DNA from: Paratinospora sagittata
Taxonomy: Eukaryota; Streptophyta; Magnoliopsida; Ranunculales; Menispermaceae
Direction: 5' to 3'
NCBI GenBank assembly: GCA_035771175.1
Contig: CM069603.1
Span: forward strand, 25,830,286-25,894,285
Length of the DNA: 64,000 bases
Shown here: one piece after another, positions 32,474 to 45,174 of the stretch
Numbering within the stretch: position 1 is the first letter of the stretch
Layout: the number at the start of each line of letters is the position of its first letter
Translations under genes and position numbers: made by a program
Notes under the pieces: model-generated
Database searches by the model: none
The model's input: the letters and a program-made list of their open reading frames with translations, nothing else
What the model was told of the DNA's origin: nothing

Positions 32474-32966
32474 TGTCCATCAAGACGCTGATGCATTAAT
32501 TAGGATGCTAATGTCTCAGCAGCGCTCCCCTGTACTTGGTAAGTCAGGACGCTAATGACACATTAGGACGCTGATAAGGTCTAGCTTGAAAATGCACTTA
32601 TCTATCAGGACGCTTACATCTTGAGTAGTGCCCTCATTGATTCAACCAATTGAACTTATCAGGAAACTGATTGAATATTAGCATGTTGATTGATCTTAAG
32701 TATTTCAAGCATCAGGACACTTATGCTTCAAAAATGAATCAGGACGTTGATAGTGTATATGTTGGAATCACTTATCTACCAAGACGCTTAAGTTTCAGTA
32801 GCGCCCTCACAAGGACCAACTATGTAACTTATCAAGACCTTGATTGATCAGTAGCGCACTCATCGTTTTTATGGTTTTAAAAGTCTTAAGTAAGTTAGGA
32901 CACTTACGTTCAAGTAGCGCCCTCACTTCACAGTTCAATAGGATGTTTACGTTGCATGAGCACCGT
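32474..32966 (+). promoter_or_regulatory. GC dyad cluster in LTR K
   Basis: Six or so units of the AGGACGCTTAC / GTAGCGCCCTCA type occur (for example near 32,609, 32,781 and 32,897), as in LTR A and LTR B. Confidence 0.5.
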
Positions 32967-33861
32967 TAAGGAACAAAATGACAGATGTTAGTATTATGCG
33001 CAAGGACGCTGATTGAACATCTGGCAGCTAATCCAACATATGACATAAGTTTTGAAAAAGTAATTGTCAACCTGTTTGTTGACAGTTCAGGTGCATGAAC
33101 CGTGTTTACCAAGACTTTCCTTATTCATGATAATTGAATTGTATCATAACTATTTCGTAAGAAACCAGATTTACCATTTTCATGAAAGATTATATCCGTT
33201 GTGAGCAAACGTTCATATTTGAAATTCAAATCAAATGCTCAACTGTTTTATCTCAACTAAGTTTATATATACCAGTACTTAAATTCAAAAACAATACATC
33301 AAAAATTCTTGAGCCATTACTTTTGAAAGTTAGTTAAATTTTCAAATCAATTTTCAAAGTTAAAATTGTTTTTCAAAGTATTGTCTTTGAAGTAAGTTTC
33401 ATTCAAAAGATTTTCATATTGAGCTTACACTTTATTTATTTCATTGAAAATCTTTTTGAAGAAAAGAGAACTGTTTTACTCAAATTTTTAGTACTGTTTT
33501 ACCTCATCTCATTACTTGCTGAAAGAGAAATTTGAGAGATAGTTCATAGGATACAATTTTACTTCATTTCGTATTTCTTGGAACTGTATCAAGTGTTATA
33601 AAAGTAGTTATATGAATTATTTATTTTGTAACGCCCGTACCTTGAGATGACGTCATTTTGACCCGTAGAGTACCCGTATACGTATTTGATGCTCGACGCG
33701 GGTTGGTTCGAGTGTCTTTGCATTCTTTTGAGTTTTTTAATGTGTGCGTAAAAATTTGGAATGATCGTAAACCCGTTTGACGTTGAAAACATTATTTTGG
33801 ATAAGTGGAGCTCGCTCCATGGAGGAAGTAATTTCTGTCACCGATTATATCAATGGCTTGA

Positions 33862-36619
33862 TGTGGCGACAACGCACCCTGGACCACCAACCCCGCTAGG
33901 AATGACGTGCGGAATGTCGAGGCGGGACGCCCGGCGTAGGCATATCAAATCAGTCCTCAACCCTCGTGAGGTGGTTGAGACCCTACGAGCCTTATCCCAA
34001 ACAACGACATAATATAAACAGGTACTAAACAAAACTACCAACCGTATTAATCATCCAAGACAAGAGATACTCCATCAAAATGAACCATAAATAAAAACCA
34101 TAATCCCTACAGTCCATCAAGATTGACATACACAAAAAGTCCAAAACGATGGGTACAAAAAACCCTCATATGCCCACATGGTCTATCTAACAAGTCCCAA
34201 CTCACCCATACTACAATGTGCTAAGTGTTATAATTACATAGTCCAATAATATAATACATCATAATTTAAAACACAGTTCAATCAAAATGCTTCTCAACTC
34301 ACATCGAGGCCTTGGATTCTCTCGCCGGTAAGGCCCTGAAGATATGACTACTCCTTTGCCCTTATTCGGGACAGAGGACCTGAAAGAGGAAAATGAGGGT
34401 GAGCCAACAGTGCCTAGTGAATAGAATTCAAATATGCTATCAATACTCATCAATAAATATCATGTATGCATGTCAATGTGTAGCATGATTAAAAGCTCAT
34501 AACATATAGATATCAAGCATTTACAATAAGTTCGATGCAAGTAAAAGCTTATCAATTTGGATCCACATTCCACATGCATTGGGGTTACTAGTGCATGTCT
34601 ATTTCACAGTACCGTTCTCATCCCCAAATATTTTCTTTTTTAAAACCCTCCTATGACAAGGTTAAGTCCCCCTATTAGCCAGATAGATGGGCCCAACCAA
34701 AGTAATAAGATTTTCTCAAATCAATGCATCATTCAAAACATTAGAACACATTCATGCTTTCAACATACAATATATATAAGTGATATGATGACATAAAATA
34801 TATAATCATAAATGAAGTCTACTCACAACCAAGCCTCGCGAGAGCATCTGGTTACACACGGCCACCAAACCGAATCAACCCAATCAAGATCCTGAAACAT
34901 TCATCAATATCCTACCATACATCAATTTCTATGCTCAATTACATAGACATTACACAATAGGCCTAAATCCCATCTAATCCCATCATTCAACTCAAATCAC
35001 ATGACTTAGGCCTCTAATGCATAGTTCTCATTCATAAACCATTCAATTAATCAAAAATACTGATTTTCAATTCCTTAGGCATAAACATGCCCAAATTGGG
35101 TCATTTAATCACAAGTAGGCCTAACCCATGATATGGTAACAACCACCAAATAAGTAGCATAATCAACCCTAATCATGCTTAATTAGACATAAATTGCATC
35201 AATTCAATGATTCTAGGCCAAAAGCATCAAAAACCCTAAAATATGAAATTTTCCATACTTAGGTCAAATTGCCTATTTACACTAGGTCACCATGTTCAGC
35301 CATGTATATCACTGATTTTGCATCATGGGTTCATCAACAATGACAACTAGGTCAACATAGTTGACATGCAAGCTATTTGGAAAGGTCTAAGTTCATATTT
35401 TAAATTTAGGTCTAATACAAACAACCCTACAAATTTTCCATTTAATATTCTGTTCAGATGTATCAAGCTGCCAACAGAAATATTTAATCACAAAATCAAC
35501 CGTATAAATTGCATTATGTTAAGATTCAAACCTTCTGTCCAAACATCAGCTCAATCCAACGGTGGACCGAAAATATAAGCCTCTTTGATGAACAAGTCTC
35601 TAATCAGACAATTTCTCCTTTCCTGCTGCAAATACTTAAACTCTGATGACTATATCACACAAAATACTGGTCCCACCAACATCTCAACCATTCATAATTC
35701 AGAAAGATCAGTTGTGAACCACCTTCTCAAATATCATATCCATCCATGGGTAGATTTATGAGATCTATGAGTTTGATCTAAACAGCGCGATAAATCAAGA
35801 CTTTCCGACCAGCTTTGTTTGGGAGGTAAATCTTTCAAAAGAAAACTCCAATCAAGATCTCCACCGACTAGAATGAATAACCATAAGATACGAACTTTCT
35901 GAAAAAGTTTGCACTCAATCTGACCATACATCACTAAGATCAAACTCTTTGATGAAAATGTTGCTGAGACTTCCCTCAAAGCAACTTCCTCTTTCTTTCT
36001 CTTCTTCTTTCCTTTCTCTTCTATTTTTTCCTTTCCCTCTACTCAACTCACTCTCTAGGACTTCCTTGGAGAAGAGAAGTAGGGCATGGGACACTTGTCC
36101 ACTCTCATGCACTAACTTGACATGTGTTGGAGAGGAGAAATGGGGCGTGGGACACTTGTCCATTTTCATGCACCAACTTGACATGTGTTGGGGAAGAGAA
36201 ATAGGGCATGGGACACTTATCCATTTTCATGCACCAACTTGACATGTGTTGGTCTCATACTACCCATACCAACCACATGTACTTTAATCAATCTCATGCT
36301 TCCATGTATTTTAATGTCCAATCCATTTAATACACCAAATTTTCATTCTCATTTATCATTTTATTCAATCAACCCAAACCCATATCAATTCATGGTTTAA
36401 TGGGCCCATGCATAAATAATAAAACATGCATTATACTTTAATTTAACATGACCCATATACAATTTATAATGCACATATTTATATACATTATCAAGCATCA
36501 AATATACAAACATTAAACAACCATCAAACAAACACCAAACATATCAAGGCAAACACATAGAGTTTGGGCAAAATATAATTGGGTAATGGGCTAAATGAAA
36601 TAATTTTTGGGACGTCACA
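33862..36619 (-). mobile_element. Nested solo LTR (2,758 bp), gypsy-type
   Basis: It is flanked by perfect CTTGA duplications (33,857-33,861 and 36,620-36,624). On the minus strand it starts TGTGACGTCCC and ends CGTTGTCGCCACA. The interrupted text is restored by comparison with 6,885-6,905 in the related solo LTR. It shares with those LTRs the purine-rich tract (36,000-36,060, minus) and the CTCACCCTCATTTTCC block near the element's 3' side (34,390-34,410, minus). It has its own triplicated 61-bp repeat. Confidence 0.85.
36071..36253 (-). repeat. Three 61-bp tandem repeats
   Basis: Units start near 36,071, 36,132 and 36,193 and share GGGACACTTGTCCA and CCAACTTGACATGTGTTGG with a few differences. 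They lie in the U3 side of the nested solo LTR. GGACACTTGTCC is itself a dyad. Confidence 0.8.
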
Positions 36620-39006
36620 CTTGATCTCTTAGATTCGTGGTCCGATTGAGCTAAAATTGTGTCAGATTATTCTTCTCTGATATATCTTTATTATGACCGG
36701 TGAAGATCTTGATCGGATTTGTCTACTATGAGGTATAAGACTTCAAACACTGTTTCTCGGATTTGTGAATTTTCTTGCGCAGTTTTGATCAAAAGGTTGG
36801 ATCTCCAATCCCACCGTTTGATTGAGCTAAACTTTTCCAGAAGGTTGGTAATTGACTCATAAAATGTTTGAACGGTTAAGATGTTAAACTGATGAGTCGT
36901 TTGCAAGAAATTGATTATCTAAGTGCAAGTAATTGCAGCAAAAAAACTATTTCTTTTGTTTAAGTGTGTTTTTTTCATGTAGGCCTAAAATGCAACTAGA
37001 CTTTTATAAAAGCCATTGGGAGGTGTTTTTGCTCATTTTTCACTTCCAAAAGGGACTTGAGAGCTTGGAGAAAAGGAAAAGAAGGAGAGAAGAGAAAAGT
37101 GGAGGAAAAGGCTAGGGTTTGGTGCATTTTTTTCCAAAAACCCTCTAAGGTATAATATTTTTCCTCATTTTCTTCTTTCTATCTCTTTCATTCATGTATG
37201 TAAGGTTTCTTTTGACCTAGGGTTTGCTATGAATCCCATATTTGTAGGGTTCTTGACCTAGGGTTTGCGTATTTAGTCTATTTTAAGCTTGTTTATGATG
37301 TTAATGGCCTTCCCTAGCCTAGAAAAACACCTAAGAAGTGTTTTCCACACATGAATCCTGAAATTTAAGGAGGGTGGTGGAAAACGCATTTTGGAATTAG
37401 GTCTTGCATTTGAGATATGTGTATCTAGAGGGTGTTGAGAGTCCATTAATGGTGAAACCCCCAATTTTCTAACAAAGAATTGGTAGGGTTATGTGTATTT
37501 GACCTAAACCTAGGTTTTGGACTTAGTGTTTTCCATTCAACTTGCATGTGATATATGTTGAATACATGGGTAAATGTGGATTTTGATTGGTGAAAAACCT
37601 AAGTGTAGTGTAATTTTGGCCTAGGCCATGAAATTCGGGAAATTGCCATGAATTTGGAGATTTGCCCAAATTTGGGAATTTCGACCTAGACTTGGCCAAT
37701 TGATGAAATTGACTTGGAAATAGTGGTTGAATGCCTTGTATTATAGTGGTTGGATCATGAGGATCAACCTATTGCATTCAATTGGGTTAAGTATTGTTTA
37801 ATTTGATATTGAATTGGGTTTAAACATGATTGTTGGGCACACTTTTGGACTGATTTTTAGTAATGTGTGAACCATGTTATATGCAGGGATTGGAATTGAT
37901 CTAAGTAACCTAAATAGGCCAATTGGTGATTGAGGTGCGTTGGGATGATTTGTGGCATCCTAGTACTTTCTTGTGGTTGGAATTGGATTGGCTAATCTTA
38001 GCCAATCATTTGTGAGCGTTTCTTTACTTGTTGGTTTCTATATGTGGCATTGTAGTATAAATGTGTTTTAAATGCTTATCTATTATAGTATGCATGATTT
38101 AAATGATTCATGAAATATATTTGAGCATAGTTTGGTTGGGTTATCAATTGGGTTGTGAGGTCTCCTAGTTGGGGTTTCCTTTAGGAAATCTAGTAAGTCT
38201 AGCGGTGATCCCTAATTGTGTACCTTGCAGACGATTTTATGGCTTGTGTAGATAGGATCACTTAGACATGGTACGTGTCTTGGTAAGCTGATCCTATTAG
38301 CTACGCAACCCTAGGAATCCTATTAGGTAAGAGTAGTGTTTGGTCGGGTCGGGCTCTGAGTGTTGCGAACCCAGGCCTTTGATCGCCCTTGCTCAGGAGG
38401 TGTTAGGATTGCATTGGCATGTTTAGAAAAATGATATGAATTGTCTTGGGTAATGACATGATGCATTATATTGGCATGTATGTAATCTTTTTTTTATCAC
38501 CATGTTATTTCAAATGCTTTTATGATCTTGCTATGTTTTATATAAATGCATGTTTGTTGCCATTTGTAGAAGACATTTACTTAGCTTGTTGTAGCTCACA
38601 CCACATCCTTATCATTTCAAGTTCTGATAGGAAGGGGAAGGGGAAAGGTTGACTGCAGAGCATTTCCTGTACTTTTGTTGATGTAGGTGTTAGTACATTT
38701 CTTTATATTTTGTTAAATATGTACTAAATAAAACCTATGGTATGTACTTAACACTTAGATGGGATGTGTACGGTTTTGTATAATTGTGGAGTTATAGAAT
38801 TTTATTCTTGGTATTTTTAGTGAATACATTTGTTGTTGTTGATCATGTTTAGATAGATGTTTATTTGCAATTTTGTTTTTGGGAATTGTGTTTATGTTAG
38901 GCTGACGGGACATCGGGTGTATCGATGGAGGGTATACCCGGGGGTTCCGTGCCGGTCCTGACGTCACAAATAGTGGGTCGTGACAGATTTAGCTTTATCT
39001 TGTACC

Positions 39007-39282
39007 AACAATAGTGGTTTGCTCAAACCTGTGAAGCTGAGCACTTAGGTTAGTCGTAAGCCCGTAAGTTGAGATAGGTAGTTCTTTAGCCTGCAAGTCG
39101 AAAATGTGAGAGGTTGTTCTCAAGCCCATAAGTTGATAAGGTTTAGGTAGTTCTCTAGCTTGCAAGTTAAGAAGGTGAGAGGTTGTTCTCAAGCCCGTAA
39201 ATTGAGAAGGTTTAGGTAGTCTCTAGCCTGTAAGTCGAGAGGTTGTAACTGTTTGGTCTTCACCCGTAACAAGATCTGTTAG
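39007..39282 (+). repeat. Stem-loop array in LTR K
   Basis: Units have different stems and a shared loop core: TGCTCA/TGAGCA around AACCTGTGAAGC, TTCTCAA/TTGAGAA around GCCCGTAAA, TCTC/GAGA around TAGCCTGTAAGTC, and GTCTT/AAGAT around CACCCGTAAC. The stems are unlike those of LTR A but the loop core is the same. Confidence 0.6.
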
Positions 39283-39423
39283 TGGAGTGTTTCAAATCCT
39301 AACTAAGGAAGTTAGGTAGTGGAGTTAGGCATGAAGATGAACCACTATAAATATGTTCTGCCAATTCCATTAGCTTTTACACTTTATTGTTTTTCGTTGT
39401 ATTCATTTTTAATTTGTTTAAGT

Positions 39424-41760
39424 TGTTAGCCAAGTATAGCCGTCCAATAGGGGGGGTAAATTGGACTTTGTGGATTTTCGTGTTACCTTTCTAATATTTT
39501 AATTAAACAATTAAAGTACGCAGTTGGTAACAATCCAAATAACAAGATGCAGAAAAATAAATGGACACAAAGAATTTAGAGTGGTTCGATTCCCCTTGAA
39601 CTTACATCCACTACCCAATCACACCGATCAGGATTTCCCAATGCACTATTGGCTAATCACTTACGGGTGGATTAGAAGGCGTTTACACTAACCAACATTA
39701 GGGACTGGTTAGAAATCCACTACACCACAAACCTACACGAGGGCTTGGTTAAAAAGCCACAATCTAGCCTACACCAGGGCTTGGCTAGTAAGCCACAACA
39801 TGCAACCAACTTAAGGGCGTGGTTACGTGCCCGTATAAATAAGGTAATATCCCAGTTGACTTCATCAAGTCAACAACACATCAAGATTATAAAGATATAG
39901 AGAAGTAAATAACAACACACTCAACAATTTAAGCTTACAATCTTGATTGAGTCAACACTCACTGGTCCAACCACTATGATTCTAAATGAAGTGCAATGAT
40001 GAAATAGTTTTTCAAAAATACATGCAACCGATTCAAAGTATTTTTATGCAAGTTCAAGAATCATGTGCATACATGTATTTCCAAATATTGATTCTAAGTA
40101 TGATCGATGAAGAACAAGAATCAATATGCAAGTTATTGATCAAAACTTATTGATTCAAAAATATCAATATTCAAGCATGTGAATCAATATGCATAAGTTA
40201 AGATCAAAACAACCGATTCAAAAAAAAAATGTTTTAAGCACAAGAATAGATGTTAATCAAACCACATGAAACCACTATCAAGACAATCTAAGATTAAAGC
40301 ACAAGTACGATTTCACACAATAGAGAAAACAATTTTGATAATATATTAAAACAAGCAATAAAAATTGTTCCTACTCAAAACACAAACACTAGAATCGAAA
40401 AGAAAAGTTACCCAACTTAGGTAAGATGAAGTTCGTCGATTCTCCAAGGTGTACGTGGTTGAGAGATTTCTCTTCCAAAGATGATCAAGATCAACAAGTA
40501 TGTGTTGAAGAACACTTAAGAACACCTTGATCAACACTCTAGAACTCTTTTCTAGTTTCTCAAAGATTTTGGAATGGTTTGGAGAAATCTTCGAAAGATT
40601 GAATCAAAGAACTCAAATGTAGTGAACTTTTGCTTTGAAAGAAGGATTAAATGGCTCAAGAACCTGTTTAGGACAAGTATAAATGATGCAAAGAAAATCG
40701 CACAAGTTCTTTGGATTTCGCACAAGTTGTTCTTCAAATGAGCAAGTGTGGTATTTATAGACAAACACCACATCGAGGCACAAGAACGTATTCCTTAACA
40801 TAGGAGCACATTTCCGGTTTGAAATCTGCAAAGTTTCAGATTTTCATCTAATTAAGGAGCGGGTTTCTTACTTAAGGAGCGCGTTCCTCAATATGTCCAT
40901 TGGGCATAAGAACAGGGTTCCTTCAATACGAACTACTGACTCTTAAAAATGTTCCCATTTTGCCCTTGGCAATAGGAGCACGTTCCTCCTTTAAGGAATG
41001 CGTTCCTTTTCCCTGATCAGAAAAAATCTAAGACTCAAGAAATGCCACAGGAGCACGTTCATCTTTCAAGGAGCACGTTCCTTAACCCTGATAAAAAAGT
41101 CACTGAGTTTTAGAAAAACACTTAGGAGCACGTTCCTTCACTGACAAGTGAAAGAGACTTCATATTTGATCATTTTGGGTATAGGACATTGGCAAAAAAC
41201 ATAGACTAACATTTTAGAAATATTTAAAAATATTTTTGACACGATTAAGGTATAATACACACAGTTAAAACATGAGCATTTTAATCGATTAAACCAATGA
41301 TAAAAGCACTAAGTACAAAACATGTGAGATGATAAAACCATGCAATGTTGACAAGTTGACTGCATGTTAAACACTGGACATTATATGTATGATAAACAAT
41401 TATGACTAAGTGATAGCATAATTATCAAACTAAGCTAAGTGTATGCATGATTAATCATATAGTAATGTATATGCATGAGTGTATTAAACTATATGAATGA
41501 ATTTTGAAAAGATGCAAATCATTTGTGGTTGGAACAAGTAACAATTACTGTACAACACTAAGATTCTAGTAAAGTAATACAACCATGAAGCTCTCGAATC
41601 TTCGGGAAGTACTGTTCCTTCCACATGCTTTAACATTGCACTTGAATCCATTAGATATATCTAGTTAGCACTGAAACAACTACGTCAAAGAGATTAGATA
41701 ACACATGTATGTTGTTTGCAATCATCAAAACAAAATTGGGTGAGAGTAGTTACATCAACA
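39424..41760 (-). repeat. 3' LTR of the pol-less element (2,337 bp)
   Basis: It runs from TGTTAGCCAAGTATAGCC to GTAGTTACATCAACA. The stem-loop segment is at 39,690-39,835 (stem GGCTT/AAGCC). The minus-strand TATA box CTATAAATACC is at 40,750-40,760, and about ten AGGAGCGCGTTCCTT-type dyads lie at 40,790-41,134. Confidence 0.88.
40790..41134 (-). promoter_or_regulatory. GC-rich dyad cluster, U3 of the pol-less element
   Basis: About ten variants of AGGAGCGCGTTCCTT occur within 350 bp, beginning 30 bp upstream (minus sense) of the TATA box. Examples are near 40,856, 40,877, 40,993, 41,068 and 41,124. Text between the units is unrelated. Confidence 0.55.
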
Positions 41761-41778
41761 ATCTCTCCCTTTTTGATG
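41761..41778 (-). other. Polypurine tract
   Basis: On the minus strand this reads CATCAAAAAGGGAGAGAT, abutting the 3' LTR. Confidence 0.7.
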
Positions 41779-42206
41779 ATTTCAAACAACTTCACTATTG
41801 GCCTAATTGAAGCTAGAAACATGATTTCTCAAGTGAATTAATGAGTGAAGAGAATAATTTTATCATGCTACATTTAAGAATATACCACTTAATAAAAGAT
41901 TTTACATTCAATGTCGTGTGGAATAATCAATCAGATACCAATAACAACATACTCAAAGATATGATCAATAATCACAAAACGTACACGTATATAAATATAG
42001 ACAAATTAAACATATACATGTGATCATCATAGATGTGTACATCAAAAGATAGAAAACAAATAACACTAGTATAGAAAAAATTACAAAAGTGTAAAAAAAA
42101 ATACAAAACATACAAAAGATCTCCAAAATAAATATCCAACTCCAAACATTCCCCCTGAGTGTATAAACTCTCCCTTATAGTATGTGCACAGATGATCTAG
42201 TCTCAA

Positions 42207-44075
42207 TCAGACCAATAATACTAATCTCTCCCCCTTTTGAAAATCAAAAAAAGGATGTGCATATGACGACGGTGACAATCGAGGATCAATAGATCCTAGC
42301 CTAGTGAATATGCCAGGTGAAGTCGGGGCATCGTCCACCGCAGGGGTGGTGCCAGCATCTGCATTAGGTATGATAGCGGTGGCAGTAGATGACGTAGGCG
42401 AAGTGGAGTTGGAGTGGATAACAAGATCACGTCCAAAAGATGGTGGAGAAATGCGTGAAAGTGAGAGAACAAGATCCAGAGCTGAGTCTGCCAAAGCGAA
42501 CGATGGATGCAACCTGGGAGTGAAAACCCTCGGAGGTGCAGTTGATAAAGGGATCAGAGCTAAGGCAGTGGTCACTGGTGGAGAACTAGAGGAGGGATCG
42601 TAGCTGAATCGGGATGAACAGGTGAAGCAAGCCTATGAAAACTCGATGATGGTGTGGGCTACTCTCTATTGCCAAAAATATCCTCTTGACTAAAGCTTGA
42701 CTCATGTGGCTCCTCAACCGGTAGTCGATCAAGAATAATCTAGAGCAAATCTCCATGACCACAGACATCTGAGGCCAGATCATCGTACCTCCTCTCCAAA
42801 CTGGAGAAGGAAGAAAACAATAATTGTTGCTGGTCTCGTATCTCCATCGGCGTCTGAAGAATGACATTTAAAGTACCTGAAGAGGAGGGGGCTGGTATAT
42901 CCACTCGTGGCGCGGTACCTAAAGATGAAGCACCGACATCTAAGAATCTCGCTCTACCACGGCCACGTCCTAGACGTGCCTCAGCCTATGCCAAGTTGGT
43001 GCTGCTCTTCGTCCACGTGGATGAGCTACTGGTGGTGCACCCCCTGGTCCCTCAGTGTCTGGCTCGGGCGACACTGTCTGCGGATCAAAAGTGATGAATT
43101 TGGTGCCCTTGCCTTGATGTCGCCTGGATATGTGCACTCAGTCGCGGATGGGTCCTACCCACTGGTATTTGAGTGATCGGATAGTATTATCTCCAATAAA
43201 ATTCTTCTTATTGAGCTTCGTTGAAACCCTAAAGCCCGTGAAGTCAACTCCTGCATGCTTGGGGAGCAATGTCACCAAAGCGCCGTAAGGCAATGCCGTC
43301 GTGTAATGCCATGTCCCGGTGATGTGATGAATGATAACATGGGACATATGAATACTGGTGTGATTATGCATGCACCAAAGAAGAAAAACATCTAAAGGCT
43401 CTACCTTCATGCGTGAGCTCAAGCGAAGAATGATAACTTTGCAGATGATGTTGTGGAAGATCTTGAGTCGCTGTCCAAAAATTGTGTTGGACACTGTCAA
43501 CTCCCCATGTCGAGGCTCCACTCCTGACATGGTCCTCAAAGCTGTGATCCGATCATAATTAGGAAAAACAATCTCGTCCTCATCCCCAGAATAGGAGAAA
43601 AGTAGGATTAGGAGAAGAAAAATAAAATATCTCATCCAGAATGGATGAAGATATGTCAATATCAATGCCTAAAATCCTAGAGCCATAGTGAAGAGGGTCA
43701 TCGCTAGGAACATGAGTAAGCCAAGAGTAGAAAACTCGGACTAACTCAATATAGATGGTGTCACCATGAGAAAGGAACTGCTCCCATCTCATCTTAGTGA
43801 AGTGAGTGAATAGAGGCATGTGAATCCTCGTGAAGTCGTCAAAATCAACTCGGACGCTCAGAGCGAGATGTCGAGTGTCAAATGGTTGGACGATGACCTC
43901 TAGAAGTGGTGGTCGAGAAGTAGGTGAAGCTGCGGGTGTGAAAAGTGTGACATCATCATCCAATGAGGATGAAGATGATGGTGATGAAGGTGAGGGCTCG
44001 TGAGGTGGTGGTAGTAAGGCACGTGGTCACCTCGTGGATAGTGGAGTGGGAGTGGGGGACTCCCCAACCTGGTTT
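42207..44075 (-). pseudogene. Envelope-like ORF (plant transposon protein type)
   Basis: The frame lies between gag and the 3' LTR. It starts near 44,075, has one early stop (near 44,024), then a Pro/Ser-rich head (PPPHEPSPSSPSSSSSSLDD), an open 127-residue part (43,963-43,580), a frameshift near 43,600-43,660, and 175 residues to 43,138. The core (EFYS/VFYSWLTHVPS-like start, then MKVEPLDVFLLWCMHNHTS and HVIIHHITG) resembles the 'putative plant transposon protein' domain often annotated envelope-like in SIRE and Athila elements. The broken tail (42,867-42,207) holds a QQQLLFSSFSSLERRYDDLA helix. No clear signal peptide or membrane anchor is seen. Role unknown. Confidence 0.55.
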
Positions 44076-45174
44076 TAATCCCATTTCTATCATCAAATCC
44101 ATTGGTTTTAATCTCAAAAACACCTTTTGATGTTCATGCAGAGGACCACATTCCTCTTAGTAGGAATGCGTTCCTTTAGAACACAGAACACTAAAACACT
44201 TTATTTTTTATTTTCTAGAATTCCACTTTGATTAAATTAATAATTTATGATTGTTCAAGAAAAGATTGGTCATTTCTAAGTGAATGATACACACATCAAA
44301 TGATAAAAACACTATAATCAAGATCATTCACCTCAAATTAACACACATACGTACATCAACGATAATTCATACAAGGTTAAGAATAATACCTGTAAAATTA
44401 TCATAGATGGTATATTCAAGTGAACATAAGATAATCATCATACACACATTCACATGAATGCATTGGAAGTAATAAGACATAGATTATTCAACATGCACAC
44501 TTCCAATCAAATTGAGCAAATATCATAAGATCAATTTAATATCAATGCTCAATACTATCATTCAATATTAAATGGATTAACACATAAAACTTTGAGACAC
44601 ATGATCCATTTAACATTAATTAACATTCTTATGTGAACAAATGATAGACAATTATAACTAGTTCGCAAGATACAAATGCACATTTTACAACTTAATCAAT
44701 GATCAAAATATACATCATTCATAACATGATCAAATCAATTAAGTTTGAAGCAAAGACAATGAAATTTAATAATCATTTTAATTAATGCCTAAGATATTTT
44801 CCAAATCATACAAATAGTATAATTAAGCATAGTATGACATGAAAAATCATCCAACTCATTCATTACTCAAGCATGTATATAGTACTCATCAATAACATGA
44901 TGTATGCAATAAAAATAATATGACACGTATCATGCTTAAATGGATATTAAAGGCTTCAACATTGACATATCTCTTGATACACAATTAATTTATGCTTAAG
45001 AGGATATGTTCAGGCCATATGTGGAATAGCACAATAAAAAATATTTGAATTTAAATAGAAGTGTTACCCACAAGAGAAGACCGATCATGTAGCACTTCAA
45101 GGAACCTTGAAACTTGCATTTTGATCATCAGTTGTGTTGTTCGAGTCCTTGTTGCATCCAAGTAGTTTCCTAAT
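44076..45174 (-). other. AT-rich spacer of the pol-less element
   Basis: No reading frame, pol block or LTR match is seen in this 1.1 kb. One AGGAATGCGTTCCTTT dyad (44,162-44,177), like those of the LTR, lies near its left edge. The stretch stands where pol should be. Confidence 0.5.

Larger units (their letters stand above)
33627..38985 (+). mobile_element. Solo LTR L, probable Tekay/Del-type gypsy
   Basis: It begins TGTAACGCCCGTACC and ends GTGGGTCGTGACA. It is about 2.6 kb without the nested LTR at 33,862-36,619. The flanks TATTT (33,622-33,626) and GATTT (38,986-38,990) match at 4 of 5. The host LTR K text resumes after it. TGACGTCA lies 21 bp from the left end (33,648-33,655) and 19 bp from the right end (38,959-38,966). 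It has a GGAGCTCGCTCC dyad near 33,801 and a purine-rich tract at 37,065-37,110. No coding sequence is seen. Confidence 0.8.
32091..39423 (+). repeat. SIRE-type LTR K (split by solo LTR L)
   Basis: The pieces are 32,091-33,626 and 38,991-39,423. It starts TGTTATCTCAAGGAACCCC, as the solo LTR at 56,526-58,437 does on its own strand. GTTAA precedes it (32,086-32,090). It carries GC dyads (32,474-32,966), TATA-like TTTATATATACC near 33,262 and a stem-loop array (39,007-39,282). The 3' end is missing: element 39,424-47,317 begins there. Confidence 0.7.

Noticed and set aside
35949..36400. Overlapping frames of about 70-97 residues with repeated residues
   Set aside because: They are produced by the 61-bp tandem repeats and the purine tract of a solo LTR; not a gene.
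42304..43176. Several plus-strand open frames (up to 99 residues)
   Set aside because: They are antisense to the envelope-like frame at 42,207-44,075, with no start context or known motif. Openness comes from the Ser/Pro-rich codons on the other strand.
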